Shown here: piece after piece, positions 48,379-57,242 of the stretch | How the letters are laid out: every line of letters begins with the position of its first letter | Position numbering within the stretch: position 1 is the first letter of the stretch | Assembly (NCBI GenBank): GCA_027483665.1 | Contig: JAIXUC010000041.1 | Coordinates: 83,228 to 147,227 of the forward strand | Length of the DNA stretch: 64,000 bases | Direction of reading: 5' to 3' | Source of the DNA: Comamonadaceae bacterium | Lineage (GTDB): Bacteria; Pseudomonadota; Gammaproteobacteria; Burkholderiales; Burkholderiaceae_C | Notes under the pieces: generated by a model | Databases searched by the model: none | What the model saw: only the letters and a program-made list of their open reading frames with translations | What the model was told of the DNA's origin: nothing | Program-made: the position numbers and the translations under genes

Positions 48379-49320
48379 TCAGGCGAAGGCTGACAGCGCT
48401 TGGCGCATCTTCTTCAGGGCCGCCACCTCGATTTGGCGAATGCGCTCGGCGCTCACCCCATAGACCGCCGCCAGCTCGTGCAGCGTCATGCCGCCAGAGC
48501 CGTCGTCATTCACCTTGAGCCAGCGCTCTTCGACGATGCGCCGGCTGCGATCGTCCAGCCGCTCCAGCGCATCGCGAATGCCGTCGCTGGCCATCAGGTC
48601 GCGCTGATGCGCTTCGATCTGCGCTGTCGGCTCTTGCGTTGCATCGGCCAAGTAAGCGATCGGGCCATAGGCTTCTTCACCGTCGTCGCCAGGGCTGGGG
48701 TCGAGCAGCACGTCACTGCCAGACATGCGCGTCTCCATTTCGATCACGTCTTCGCGCTTGACGTTGAGCGCGTTCGCCATCGCGTCGATTTCCTGGTCAC
48801 TCAGCGTGTCGCGGTGCGTACCTTCGAGGTTGTCGGCGTCGGCTTTGTAGCGCTGCTTCATGGAGCGCAGGTTGAAAAACAGCTTGCGCTGTGCCTTGGT
48901 CGTGGCCACCCGAACCATGCGCCAGTTCTTCAAGACGTACTCGTGGATTTCCGCCTTGATCCAGTGCAGCGCATAACTCACCAGGCGCACGCCTTGGTCT
49001 GGGTCAAAGCGCTTGACGGCCTTCATGAGTCCCACGTTGCCTTCTTGAATCAAGTCGCCGTGCGGCAGGCCGTAGCCGAGGTACTGGCGGGCGACCGACA
49101 CCACCAAGCGCAAGTGAGAGAGCACCAACTTACTGGCTGCCTCAACGTTCCCGTCATCGCGCAGTTGACGCGCCAACCCTTGTTCTTCTTCCAAGGTGAG
49201 CATCGGCATGCGGTTGACGGCCGAAATGTAGGCTTCCAAATTGCCCAAGGGCGGCACGAGAGCCCAAGGATTTGCACCTTCCAATGGGGTAGGTGCGGGG
49301 GCAGTGACAACAGCAGACAT
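48379..49320 (-). CDS. rpoH: RNA polymerase heat-shock sigma factor (sigma-32)
   Basis: 313 residues from ATG 49320, with GGAGGA just upstream on the reverse strand. Region 2 reads DLIQEGNVGLMKAVKRFDPDQGVRLVSYALHWIKAEI and the RpoH box QRKLFFNLR is present. Region 4 helix-turn-helix is LHELAAVYGVSAERIRQIEVAALKKM. It directs transcription of chaperone and protease genes. Just upstream lies a perfect CIRCE operator, pointing to HrcA control. Confidence 0.97.
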   Translation of the reverse strand: MSAVVTAPAPTPLEGANPWALVPPLGNLEAYISAVNRMPMLTLEEEQGLARQLRDDGNVEAASKLVLSHLRLVVSVARQYLGYGLPHGDLIQEGNVGLMKAVKRFDPDQGVRLVSYALHWIKAEIHEYVLKNWRMVRVATTKAQRKLFFNLRSMKQRYKADADNLEGTHRDTLSDQEIDAMANALNVKREDVIEMETRMSGSDVLLDPSPGDDGEEAYGPIAYLADATQEPTAQIEAHQRDLMASDGIRDALERLDDRSRRIVEERWLKVNDDGSGGMTLHELAAVYGVSAERIRQIEVAALKKMRQALSAFA

Positions 49321-49347
49321 GGGAGTCCTCCGGTGAATTCGAAAATA

Positions 49348-49374
49348 TTAGCACTCTGTCAGAGTGAGTGCTAA
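49348..49374 (-). promoter_or_regulatory. CIRCE operator (HrcA binding site) upstream of rpoH
   Basis: A perfect match to the CIRCE consensus TTAGCACTC-N9-GAGTGCTAA, with spacer TGTCAGAGT, 28 bases upstream of the rpoH start. On the rpoH strand, a TTAGCA/TAATAT pair with 18-base spacing overlaps the element, so bound HrcA could block the promoter. The promoter boxes are inference; the operator is seen directly. Confidence 0.93.
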
Positions 49375-49600
49375 TAAATGGGTTCCTTGCGGTGATTCAG
49401 TGGGCTGATAGGCGGAAAAATGAAGCTTTTGAGCGATTGAACACACATGCAGACAAGGCGACCCAGCGCACAGACTTCAGGTTGACGCTGATCGAAGCGG
49501 CGGCCATCCACAGACACCCAGGGCCGCGGCCTTTATTGCACCCCGATCTTTGTCGAAGTCAGCGGCTACGCCGGGAAAGAGTTGCCAGCACAATTGCGGG

Positions 49601-49888
49601 ATGTCTCAATCTTCTCTGCCTTTGGTGTTGATAGAAGGGGTGCTGATCCTCGGCGGTGCCCTGTTGTTTGGTTGGTGGCAACTGCGGTCTGTGAAGCGTG
49701 ACCAAGCGATTTGGGCCGAGCGCGAGCGGGCACAAACATTGGCCAAGCAGGCGGCTCAGGCGCAGGCCACGGCAGAGCAAGCCAACCCAGCCGCTCCTGC
49801 TGCCCAAGGCAGCCCCGCGCCTGCTGCCACGCCTGGCCAGCCCCCTGGCGACCAGCCCGCCGAAACACGCGCCCCTCCATCGCCCTGA
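49601..49888 (+). CDS. Small single-pass membrane protein with Ala/Pro-rich tail
   Basis: 95 residues from ATG 49601. One membrane helix (LPLVLIEGVLILGGALLFGWW) is followed by a basic/coiled stretch (LRSVKRDQAIWAERERAQTLAKQAAQAQ) and a low-complexity Ala/Pro/Gly tail. Its stop is 4 bases before the ABC transporter start, so the two are likely cotranscribed. No family was recognised. The ~225 bases upstream, back to the CIRCE site, contain no recognisable gene. Confidence 0.6.
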   Translation: MSQSSLPLVLIEGVLILGGALLFGWWQLRSVKRDQAIWAERERAQTLAKQAAQAQATAEQANPAAPAAQGSPAPAATPGQPPGDQPAETRAPPSP

Positions 49889-49892
49889 CTCC

Positions 49893-51722
49893 GTGCTGAA
49901 ACTGTTCGAACGGCTGGTAGACCCCTACCCCCAGCCCACTCCCGGCGTTCCGCCAGCGCGGTTTTTTGCGTTCTTGTGGGACTGCAGCCGTGGCATGCGC
50001 GGCTACATCTTGGGCATGACGCTGTGCACCGCAGCCATCGGCGCCTTTGAGGCGCTGTTGTTCGCGATGTTGGGCCGAGTGGTGGACTGGTTGGCGCAAG
50101 TACCGCCAGCCTTGCTCTGGCAGCAAGAGCGCACCCAACTGCTGCTGCTGGCGGGCATTTTGTTGGCCAGTCCTTTGGTGGTGGCCGTGCAAACGCTGCT
50201 CAAGCACCAAACGCTGGCTGGCAGTTTTCCCATGAGGCTGCGGTGGAACTTTCACCGCCTGATGCTCGGGCAGAGCATGTCGTTCTACCAAGACGAATTC
50301 GCCGGCCGCGTGGCTACGAAGGTCATGCAAACCGCGCTGGCTGTGCGCGATTGCTGGTTCATCGTGGCGGACATCTTGGTGTTTGTGGTCATCTACTTTG
50401 TGACCATGGTGGCCGTGGTCGGCAGCTTCGATGGCTGGCTCTTGTTGCCTTTCATGGGGTGGTTGTTGCTGTACGTGGCGGCTCTGGTGTGGTTTGTGCC
50501 GCGCTTGGGCAAAACCGCGCGCCGCCAGGCTGATGCGCGCTCGCTGATGGTGGGACGCATCACCGATGCCTACACCAACATCGCCACCGTCAAGCTGTTT
50601 TCGCACTCCAACCGCGAAGCCGGTTTCGCACGCAGCGCCATGCAAGATTTTTTGCGCACCGTGCATGCGCAGATGCGTTTGGTCAGCGGCTTCGAGGTGG
50701 TCAACCACGCTTTGAGCATGCTGCTGATTGCATCCACCGCAGGCGTGGCCCTGTGGCTGTGGACACAAGGCCAAGTGGGCGTGGGGGCAGTCGCTGCAGC
50801 CAGCGCCATGGCGCTGCGCTTGAACGGCATTTCGCACTGGGTGATGTGGGAGTTTTCTTCGCTGTTCGAGCACATCGGCACGGTGCAAGACGGCATCAAC
50901 ACGCTGAGCCGGGAACACACCGTGGTCGACAAGCCCACTGCCCAGGCGCTGCAGGTGTCGCAAGGCGAGCTGGTGTTCGAGCGGGTCAGCTTTGCTTACG
51001 GCGGCCCGCGTACGGTGATTGACGACCTGAGCTTGCGCGTGAGGGCTGGCGAAAAAATCGGCCTGGTGGGGCGCTCCGGCGCTGGCAAGTCGACCATCGT
51101 CAACCTGCTGCTGCGCTTTTATGACGTGGGCAGTGGCCGTATCTTGATCGATGGCCAAGACATTGCGGGCGTCACGCAAGACAGTTTGCGCTCGCAGATC
51201 GGCATGGTCACGCAGGACACCTCACTTTTGCACCGCTCCGTGCGCGACAACATCCTCTACGGTCGGCCTGACGCTGACGATGTGCAAATGCAGGCTGCGG
51301 CACGCCGGGCCGAGGCGCACGAATTCATCGGCACACTGACTGACCCCAAGGGCCGCTGCGGCTATGACGCTCACGTGGGCGAACGAGGGGTGAAGCTCTC
51401 TGGCGGCCAGCGCCAACGCATCGCGATTGCCCGGGTGATGCTCAAGGACGCGCCCATCTTGCTGCTGGACGAAGCCACCAGCGCGCTCGACAGCGAAGTC
51501 GAGGCGGCCATTCAGGCCAGCCTGTACCGATTGATGGAGGGAAAAACGGTGGTGGCCATTGCGCACCGCCTGTCCACCATCGCGGCCATGGACCGCCTGC
51601 TGGTGCTCGATGCTGGCCGTGTGGTGGAAGAGGGCACGCACGCAGAACTGCTGGCCCAAGGCGGTTTGTATGCGCGCTTGTGGTCCCATCAAAGCGGCGG
51701 TTTTTTGGGAGACGACGCCTGA
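49893..51722 (+). CDS. ABC exporter half-transporter (fused membrane and ATPase domains)
   Basis: 609 residues from a GTG at 49893. About six membrane helices lie between residues 35 and 320. The ATPase domain follows with Walker A GLVGRSGAGKSTIVNLLL, signature LSGGQRQRIAIARVML, Walker B ILLLDEATSALD and switch AHRLSTIA. It resembles multidrug/lipid exporters of the ABCB class and would act as a dimer. The substrate is unknown. It is convergent with the redox operon. Confidence 0.9.
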   Translation: MLKLFERLVDPYPQPTPGVPPARFFAFLWDCSRGMRGYILGMTLCTAAIGAFEALLFAMLGRVVDWLAQVPPALLWQQERTQLLLLAGILLASPLVVAVQTLLKHQTLAGSFPMRLRWNFHRLMLGQSMSFYQDEFAGRVATKVMQTALAVRDCWFIVADILVFVVIYFVTMVAVVGSFDGWLLLPFMGWLLLYVAALVWFVPRLGKTARRQADARSLMVGRITDAYTNIATVKLFSHSNREAGFARSAMQDFLRTVHAQMRLVSGFEVVNHALSMLLIASTAGVALWLWTQGQVGVGAVAAASAMALRLNGISHWVMWEFSSLFEHIGTVQDGINTLSREHTVVDKPTAQALQVSQGELVFERVSFAYGGPRTVIDDLSLRVRAGEKIGLVGRSGAGKSTIVNLLLRFYDVGSGRILIDGQDIAGVTQDSLRSQIGMVTQDTSLLHRSVRDNILYGRPDADDVQMQAAARRAEAHEFIGTLTDPKGRCGYDAHVGERGVKLSGGQRQRIAIARVMLKDAPILLLDEATSALDSEVEAAIQASLYRLMEGKTVVAIAHRLSTIAAMDRLLVLDAGRVVEEGTHAELLAQGGLYARLWSHQSGGFLGDDA

Positions 51723-51750
51723 GCAACAAGCGCCGTGCGGGCTTCTGAAA

Positions 51751-52812
51751 TCAGCCCAGCACTTGGCGCTTGCGCCACCACCAGGCCAGACGGCCGTCCC
51801 AGGCCCGCCCGCCTTGAGCCCGAATCGCTCGGCCCCTGCCCAAGAAAACCCATTTCGCCTGATGCGGCGTCAACACGCTCACAGGCTGATCTGACAGCAA
51901 TGCGCGCACGCGTGCCAACAAGGCATCGGCTGCTGCGCCACCGCCTTGGTCTGGCCAACTCGCCAGCAGGCTGCGCCGACCGGCTGCGGGCAGGGCAAGG
52001 TCGGGCTCTGGTACCAGCAGCGTGGCATCACACACAAGCTGGGCACCGTTGGCCAGTTGCAGCTCTCCTTGGCGCAGGCTCTGGCAGTGCGTGCGCAGCA
52101 CCGTGATCTGGCGCTGACGCAGGTGCTGGTGCAACCAGGCAGCACCCGGCTCGCCCAGGGCCGCGCCGGGCTGCTGGTCTTGCGTGATCAAAGTGACACG
52201 GCTGCCGTGGCGGCCTGCGAAAGCTGCTTGTGCCGCCAAGGCCAGCTCCAGCGCAGCCAGCCCATGGCCCACCACCGCCAAGTGCACCGGGCGCTGCTGG
52301 CACATCTGTAGCAGGCGTGGCCACAGCGCCACAAAGGCCGCTGCCGGGCGCGCCCAGAGTGCGTGTTCACGCGCGCCCGGCATGTTTTGCTCGATGGCGT
52401 TGCGCTCGGCCTTGGGGTCTGAATCGATGCTCAACACATCAAAGGGCAAGGTGCTGCCGTCGGGTAAGCGCAGCACTTGGGCTGCGTGGTTGATGTCGCA
52501 TTGCGGGCTGACCACGTGCTGCGCGCCCACCTTCTGGGCCAGAGGCTCCAGGGGCGGCTGCAACAACTCGGTGCTGACATCACCGGCCACCCAGCCGGCC
52601 AGCATTTCGCACCGCAAGCCTGTGTTTTGTGGCGTTACCCAAGTCAGCACGACGCCCGGCAGCGGTTTGCGCTGCAAGCGGTCCATCAGGGCCAAGTGGG
52701 TGCTGCCAGCGCCCAGCAACAACCAGCGCTGGCTCGCGCTCGGCCCGGATGCGGCACTCTGGACTGCTCGTTCGCCAAGCACGTCGTGGGAGTCGGCTCT
52801 GCCCTCGCTCAT
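51751..52812 (-). CDS. FAD-dependent pyridine nucleotide-disulfide oxidoreductase-like protein
   Basis: 353 residues. A degenerate nucleotide-binding loop RWLLLGAGSTHLALMDRL opens the protein, a second Rossmann motif HLAVVGHGLAALELALAAQ lies in the middle, and DALLVPEPDL-like DATLLVPEPDLALP follows. The closing WDGRLAWWWRKRQ resembles NDH-2-like proteins linked to SelD in other bacteria. No redox Cys pair is apparent. It overlaps the DUF3047 gene by 4 bases, third in a reverse operon. Substrate unknown. Confidence 0.7.
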   Translation of the reverse strand: MSEGRADSHDVLGERAVQSAASGPSASQRWLLLGAGSTHLALMDRLQRKPLPGVVLTWVTPQNTGLRCEMLAGWVAGDVSTELLQPPLEPLAQKVGAQHVVSPQCDINHAAQVLRLPDGSTLPFDVLSIDSDPKAERNAIEQNMPGAREHALWARPAAAFVALWPRLLQMCQQRPVHLAVVGHGLAALELALAAQAAFAGRHGSRVTLITQDQQPGAALGEPGAAWLHQHLRQRQITVLRTHCQSLRQGELQLANGAQLVCDATLLVPEPDLALPAAGRRSLLASWPDQGGGAAADALLARVRALLSDQPVSVLTPHQAKWVFLGRGRAIRAQGGRAWDGRLAWWWRKRQVLG

Positions 52813-53621
52813 GGCTGGAGTGTGACATCTCCCAACAAGGCCTCGCTCTGGCCGCCTGTGTTGTCCGAGTCAGCCCCTACGACCACGGCCTGCAAAGGCG
52901 GCAATTCGCTGGCCTCGGCCCCAAACGCGCGCAAGAAATCCTGTCGGATCGAGCGGGTGTGCGTGAACCATTGGCCCAGAGCGCCGTCGCCGCTTTGCAG
53001 CACCAGCGTGCGCACGCGGTTGGTGTAGGCGTTGGGCAGCAAGGTGTCGGCTGGCAGGCGGTGGTCCCAGGTGTAGCAAAGGGTGGCCGAGGGCAGGGCC
53101 TCGCCTGAGGCCGACCGGGCCAAGCGCATCAAGGTGCGGTCGCTCCAACTCAAGCGTTCCAAGGGCAGGTCAAACAGCAGACACAGCTTGATCGGTGCGT
53201 CGTCACCCTGTTTCGTGCGCAGGTCGGCTTGCGGCAGGGCACGCAGCAATTGCCAGCGCCAAGAGAGCGTGCTGTCCGGCCCCAGCGTGACCTTGGGCAC
53301 ATCGAAGGTGAGCGCCCCGTAAGAGGCATTGGTGGTCGCGCGCAACACCGTGGCGTTGCCCAGCGGCACCACCTCAAAGCGCGTCAGCGGCGCTTTGTTG
53401 CGCGGCAGCCCCACCACGCGCCAGGGCGGCGCAACCTCGCCGGGCGCCATGGCTGAAAAAGCAGGCAGCTTGAGCGGCGCAACACGGGGCGCCTCTGGCG
53501 GCGCAGTTTGGGCAGAGGCCATGGGGGCGAGCAACCCCAGCACAGCGAGACCAAAAGTCGTCGACTGGGTGGCGCACCTCGTCGCCCGCCATGTCGCCCG
53601 CGCTGCCCAGTGCTGGTTCAT
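52809..53621 (-). CDS. DUF3047 periplasmic protein
   Basis: 270 residues. A signal peptide (GLAVLGLLAPMASAQT) precedes the DUF3047 domain, with APPWRVVGLPRNKAPLTRFEVV, STLSWRWQLLRALPQADLRTKQGDDAPIKL, CYTWDHRLPADTLLPN, and the C-terminal VVVGADSDNTGGQSEALLGDV. The fold is likely carbohydrate- or lipid-binding-like but its function is unknown. It starts one base after the stop of the upstream fusion gene, so the two are cotranscribed. Confidence 0.82.
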   Translation of the reverse strand: MNQHWAARATWRATRCATQSTTFGLAVLGLLAPMASAQTAPPEAPRVAPLKLPAFSAMAPGEVAPPWRVVGLPRNKAPLTRFEVVPLGNATVLRATTNASYGALTFDVPKVTLGPDSTLSWRWQLLRALPQADLRTKQGDDAPIKLCLLFDLPLERLSWSDRTLMRLARSASGEALPSATLCYTWDHRLPADTLLPNAYTNRVRTLVLQSGDGALGQWFTHTRSIRQDFLRAFGAEASELPPLQAVVVGADSDNTGGQSEALLGDVTLQP

Positions 53622-53622
53622 C

Positions 53623-55806
53623 TCAGCCCCGCTTCCAGTCGTGGTAGCGCTTCACCCAAGCCAGCAGGCGGTGCGGTTGGTGCGCGCGCTTCCACTCGCC
53701 TGCGGCGTACTTGTTGGCCTCGGACAGCGTGGGGTAGGTGTGGATGGTGCCCAAAATCTTGTTCAGGCCCAGGTCGTGTTTCATGGCCAGCACGTACTCG
53801 GCCAGCAGGTCGCCTGCGTGCGTGCCCACGATGGTCACGCCCAAGATGCGGTCACGCCCAGGCACGGTCAGCACCTTCACGAAGCCGTGTGCTTCACTGT
53901 CGGCAATGGCGCGGTCGAGGTCGTCGATGCCGTAGCGCGTGACCTCGTAAGGAATGTTCTTCTCTTTGGCTTCCTGTTCGTTCAAGCCCACGCGCGCCAC
54001 CTCGAGGTCAATAAAGGTCGCCCAGGGGATGACGCTGTAGTCGGCCTTGAACTTCTTGAAGTCTCCGAACAGCGCGTTCACCGCCGCGTACCAGGCCTGG
54101 TGTGCGGCCACGTGGGTGAACTGGTAAGGCCCGGCCACGTCGCCTGCGGCGTAGATGTTCGGGTAGATGGTCTGCAGGTACTCGTTGGTCTCGATGGTGC
54201 GCTGGGTCGGTACGCCCAGCTCTTCGAGCCCGTATCCCGTCAAGCGCGCCACACGGCCCACGGCGCACAGCAGTTGGTCAAAGGCGATGCGCTTTTCCGC
54301 GCCGCCGTGTTCCACCACCAGGGTTTTCTCGCCATCGACCACTTCGCAGCGCAGCGCCTTGTGCCCGGTGAACACCGCCACACCATCGGCCTGGAGCGAG
54401 GCCTTGGCCAGCGCACTCACTTCTTCGTCTTCGCGCACCATGATGCGCGCGCCCATCTCCACCTGCGTCACCTGCGAACCGAGGCGGGCAAAGCTCTGCG
54501 CCAGCTCGCAGCCGATGGGGCCGCCGCCCAGCACCACCAGACGTTGGGGCACTTCGTCGAGCTTGGCGAATGCGTCCCATAAGGTGTCGCTCGTGACATA
54601 GCCCACCTCGTCCAGCCCCGGCAAGGGCGGCACCAACGGGCGCGCACCGGCTGCGATGACGATGCTGCGCGCTGTCAGGCGCACGAGCTGCGGCTTGCCA
54701 TTTGCCCCGCTGCCGCCATTGAGTGCGATTTCCACCGTCCACGGGTTGACCAGCTTGGCGTAGCCCTGCAACACCTCCACACCCAGGCCGCTGTAGCGCT
54801 CGACGCTGTCGTGTGGCTCGATCGCCCGGATGACCTCTTGGATGCGCTGCATCACCGCCTTGAAACTGAATGCGGGAGTGGCATTGCTCAAGCCGTACTT
54901 TTCGCCGTGGCGCATCTGGTGCGCGAGCTTGGCGCTCTTGATGAGCGCCTTGCTCGGCACGCAGCCGTAGTTCAGGCAGTCACCGCCCATCTTGTGGGCC
55001 TCGATCAGCGTCACCTTGGCCTTGACGGCGGCGGCGATGTAGGCAGAGACCAACCCACCCGCCCCAGCGCCGATCACGATCAGGTTGCGATCGAATGTCT
55101 TGGGGCGCTGGCTGGCCCAACGGTTGTAGACGCGCCGCGCCCGCAGCCAGCCCAACACGGCCTTGGCCAACAGCGGAAACACGCCCAGCAGCGCGAAAGA
55201 CAACAAAAGCGCGGGGCTCAAGATGTCGCTGGGCGACTGCAATTGCGCCAACTGCGTGCCCGCATTCACATACACCGCTGTGCCCGCCAACATGCCCAAT
55301 TGGCTGACGCCGTAAAACACAGCGGTTCGCATGGCGGTCAGCCCCATGACCAGGTTGATCACAAAAAACGGCACCAGCGGCACCAAGCGCAGCGTGAACA
55401 AATAGAACGCGCCGTCGCGCGCCACGCCTCGGTCGATCTCGACCAGCCGCTGGCCAAAGCGCGCTTGCAAGATGTCGCGCAACAAATAGCGCGCCGTCAG
55501 AAAGGCCAGCGTCGCGCCGATGGTCGAGGCAAAAGACACCAGCAGCAGCCCCCAGCCCAGACCAAACAAAGCGCCGCCAGCCAAAGTCAGCACCACCGCG
55601 CCGGGAATGGACAAGGCAGCCACCGCCACGTACAGCGCGAAGAACACCGCGCTGGCCATCACAGGCGAGGCTTGCACTGTTTGCGCCCACTGCGCTTGGC
55701 CTGCTTTGAGCGCCTCAAAGCTGAATTGCCGGTGCAGGTCGAAGGCGTAGGCCGTGCCCAGCAGGGCCAGCACGGCGATGAGCAAAAGCGCTTTGCGAAG
55801 GTTCAT
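53623..55806 (-). CDS. VTT/TVP38 membrane domain fused to a mercuric-reductase-like flavoprotein
   Basis: 727 residues. Residues ~1-225 form a polytopic VTT (DedA/TVP38) domain, with GAVVLTLAGGALFGLGWG, RYLLRDIL and LRLVPLVPFFVINLVMGLT. Residues ~240-727 are a class I disulfide reductase: FAD loop VIGAGAGGLVSAYIAAAVKAKVTLIEA, redox pair Cys277/Cys282 (GGDCLNYGCVPSK), NAD loop VVLGGGPIGCELAQSF and the dimer-domain HTYPTLSEANKYAAGEWKR. It is probably an inner-membrane flavoenzyme; the substrate is not identifiable. Confidence 0.9.
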   Translation of the reverse strand: MNLRKALLLIAVLALLGTAYAFDLHRQFSFEALKAGQAQWAQTVQASPVMASAVFFALYVAVAALSIPGAVVLTLAGGALFGLGWGLLLVSFASTIGATLAFLTARYLLRDILQARFGQRLVEIDRGVARDGAFYLFTLRLVPLVPFFVINLVMGLTAMRTAVFYGVSQLGMLAGTAVYVNAGTQLAQLQSPSDILSPALLLSFALLGVFPLLAKAVLGWLRARRVYNRWASQRPKTFDRNLIVIGAGAGGLVSAYIAAAVKAKVTLIEAHKMGGDCLNYGCVPSKALIKSAKLAHQMRHGEKYGLSNATPAFSFKAVMQRIQEVIRAIEPHDSVERYSGLGVEVLQGYAKLVNPWTVEIALNGGSGANGKPQLVRLTARSIVIAAGARPLVPPLPGLDEVGYVTSDTLWDAFAKLDEVPQRLVVLGGGPIGCELAQSFARLGSQVTQVEMGARIMVREDEEVSALAKASLQADGVAVFTGHKALRCEVVDGEKTLVVEHGGAEKRIAFDQLLCAVGRVARLTGYGLEELGVPTQRTIETNEYLQTIYPNIYAAGDVAGPYQFTHVAAHQAWYAAVNALFGDFKKFKADYSVIPWATFIDLEVARVGLNEQEAKEKNIPYEVTRYGIDDLDRAIADSEAHGFVKVLTVPGRDRILGVTIVGTHAGDLLAEYVLAMKHDLGLNKILGTIHTYPTLSEANKYAAGEWKRAHQPHRLLAWVKRYHDWKRG

Positions 55807-55893
55807 GGGGTCTTTCTGATGCAGTGGCAGTCAGTCGCGCAAGACCTGCAAACCTTGCACCGGTGTTCGCGGCTGGTCAGTGCGCAAATGCGC

Positions 55894-56313
55894 TCAGCGC
55901 AAAGACGCCAAGCGCTCCAGCGTGCGCTGCTTGCGGCAGCCGTGGTATTCACCCGCCGCTGCTTGGGGCCCAGCGGCGTCCAAGGCCAACTCGCGGCACT
56001 CGGCGTCGCGCTTGTTGGCCCACGCTTGCTGCTCAGCCTGCAAAGCGCCGCGCCGCTGGGCGGGCTGCTGGCGCAGCCAGGCCGGCAAGCGCTCGTCCAA
56101 CTGTTTCTGTGCGCGTTGGTAGCCGGCATAAGCGCAAGCGTTCACCTGGTCTGGCGTGCCGTCGGGCCGGCAACTGGCGGTGGGCGGGGCGTCGAGTCCG
56201 GAAACGACGGGTTGTGCCAAAGCGGGTGTGGCTGTCGTGGCTACGCTGGCAAGAACCACCCACGTGGCCAAGGCGGGGGACGAGCGGCGGGTGTTGGGTT
56301 TCATCTGGGCCAT
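55894..56313 (-). CDS. LprI/DUF1311-like secreted protein
   Basis: 139 residues from ATG 56313 (GGACGA upstream); ATG 56304 or 56337 are alternatives. A signal peptide (LATWVVLASVATTATPALAQ) precedes a small domain with four cysteines (ASCRPDG, NACAYAGY, AECRELA, HGCRKQ) and the LQAEQQAWANKRDAEC block typical of the DUF1311/LprI lysozyme-inhibitor family. Lysozyme inhibition is not demonstrated for this branch. Confidence 0.78.
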   Translation of the reverse strand: MAQMKPNTRRSSPALATWVVLASVATTATPALAQPVVSGLDAPPTASCRPDGTPDQVNACAYAGYQRAQKQLDERLPAWLRQQPAQRRGALQAEQQAWANKRDAECRELALDAAGPQAAAGEYHGCRKQRTLERLASLR

Positions 56314-56376
56314 GCTAGTCGTCCGGGCATTCTTCATGGGGCAAGCCCCGTTGCTCTACTCAGTTAGCCTGCTGTC

Positions 56377-56706
56377 ATGACCAACGAATACCAAGCCCAT
56401 TCCCCAGCCCAGTGGCCCACCAAGGGCTTGGGCCGTGACCTCTGGCTGCTGGGCGCGCTGTTGGTCACCGCGGGCCTGTACGTCGCCCTGTTCTTCATTC
56501 AGCCCAAAGGTGAGAACTGGGGCCACGGCTGGAACTTGGTGGCCTTCTTCTTCTACTCTGTGCCAGCGGCCTTGGTGGCAGGCGGCTTGGCCGCTTGGCG
56601 GACGGGCAAGCTGGCCGGGCGGGGGCACACGGTGGCGGTGGCGGTGGCCGCGGCTGGGTTCTTGTTTCCTATCGTTTGTTTGCTGGCTATTCGGGCGAAG
56701 GCTTGA
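56377..56706 (+). CDS. Small membrane protein with three predicted helices
   Basis: 109 residues. Hydrophobic segments occur at [42 protein letters not shown] and [20 protein letters not shown]. No family was recognised. It is the last ordinary gene before the integron relic; the truncated integrase on the other strand ends ~30 bases beyond its stop. Confidence 0.6.
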   Translation: MTNEYQAHSPAQWPTKGLGRDLWLLGALLVTAGLYVALFFIQPKGENWGHGWNLVAFFFYSVPAALVAGGLAAWRTGKLAGRGHTVAVAVAAAGFLFPIVCLLAIRAKA

Positions 56707-56736
56707 AGCGCTCTGGGCTGCCAGCAGGCCAGAGCC

Positions 56737-57090
56737 CTCAGCCGTGGTCAGCACCGAGGGGATGCGCTTGGGCACCGATGGCCGCTGAATGCCATTGAGC
56801 CAAGGCAGGTCCACACCGAGCACCTCGCGGTAGAGAAGCAGCAAGGCGTTCAGCGCCTGGTTGTGCGTGGAGGCAGACACCCGCCGCTCCTTGGCCAGCA
56901 TGGACAGGAAAGCCTCGATCTCTGTGGCACCCATCTCGCGTGGGTGCTTCAAGCCATGCCAGCGAATGAAAAAGCGCACCCAGTGGACGTAGAGCTTCTC
57001 GGTGCTCAGGCTGTAGTGCAGGTAGCGAATTCGCTCGCGAAGCTGGTCGAGCAGGCGGGGCGACTGAAGCGGCGGCGTGCGGGGTTTCAC
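56737..57090 (-). pseudogene. Integron integrase relic (intI), N-terminal third only
   Basis: About 118 codons from GTG 57090 ([21 protein letters not shown]...). The sequence is unmistakably IntI-like: [82 protein letters not shown]. Similarity stops at about 56737, and the frame then runs into sequence unrelated to integrases, so the catalytic C-terminal domain with the Arg-His-Arg-Tyr residues is gone. The remaining protein cannot recombine DNA. A LexA-type box precedes the start. Confidence 0.9.
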
Positions 57091-57104
57091 GTCAAGATTT
57101 ATAA

Positions 57105-57120
57105 CTGTACGTAAAGACAG
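57105..57120 (-). promoter_or_regulatory. LexA (SOS) box upstream of the integrase relic
   Basis: CTGT-N8-ACAG, a perfect match to the core of the proteobacterial LexA consensus, lies 15 bases upstream of the intI GTG. LexA control of intI is known for several integrons. It is retained although the integrase is truncated. Confidence 0.8.
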
Positions 57121-57164
57121 TAGCAAGCCGCTAAGTTCTTGTCAGCACGATCTTTTTCGTGCAT

Positions 57165-57235
57165 TCTTTCGGCCAAGTTATGCCTCAAAGCACTTTGTTA
57201 TCCGCCTCCCTGTTGAGGTCTACATCACGTTAGGC
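57165..57235 (+). other. Probable attI region and first cassette junction
   Basis: Between the integrase start and the first cassette ORF lies ~110 bases ending in GTTAGGC at 57229-57235, the canonical G^TTRRRY recombination point. The upstream limit is only estimated. A class-specific attI match was not possible by eye. Confidence 0.65.
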
Positions 57236-57242
57236 GTCTTAC

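Noticed and set aside
49566..51179. 537-codon reverse open frame
   Set aside because: It lies opposite the ABC transporter and is rich in His/Gln; a shadow of a strongly supported gene.
53329..54582. 417-codon forward frame opposite the flavoprotein
   Set aside because: Antisense to well-supported DUF3047 and reductase coding sequence; no conserved motif.
54811..56367. 518-codon forward open frame
   Set aside because: It is antisense to the VTT-flavoprotein fusion and LprI-like genes, has the His/Gln/Arg-rich composition of high-G+C shadow frames, and no domain.
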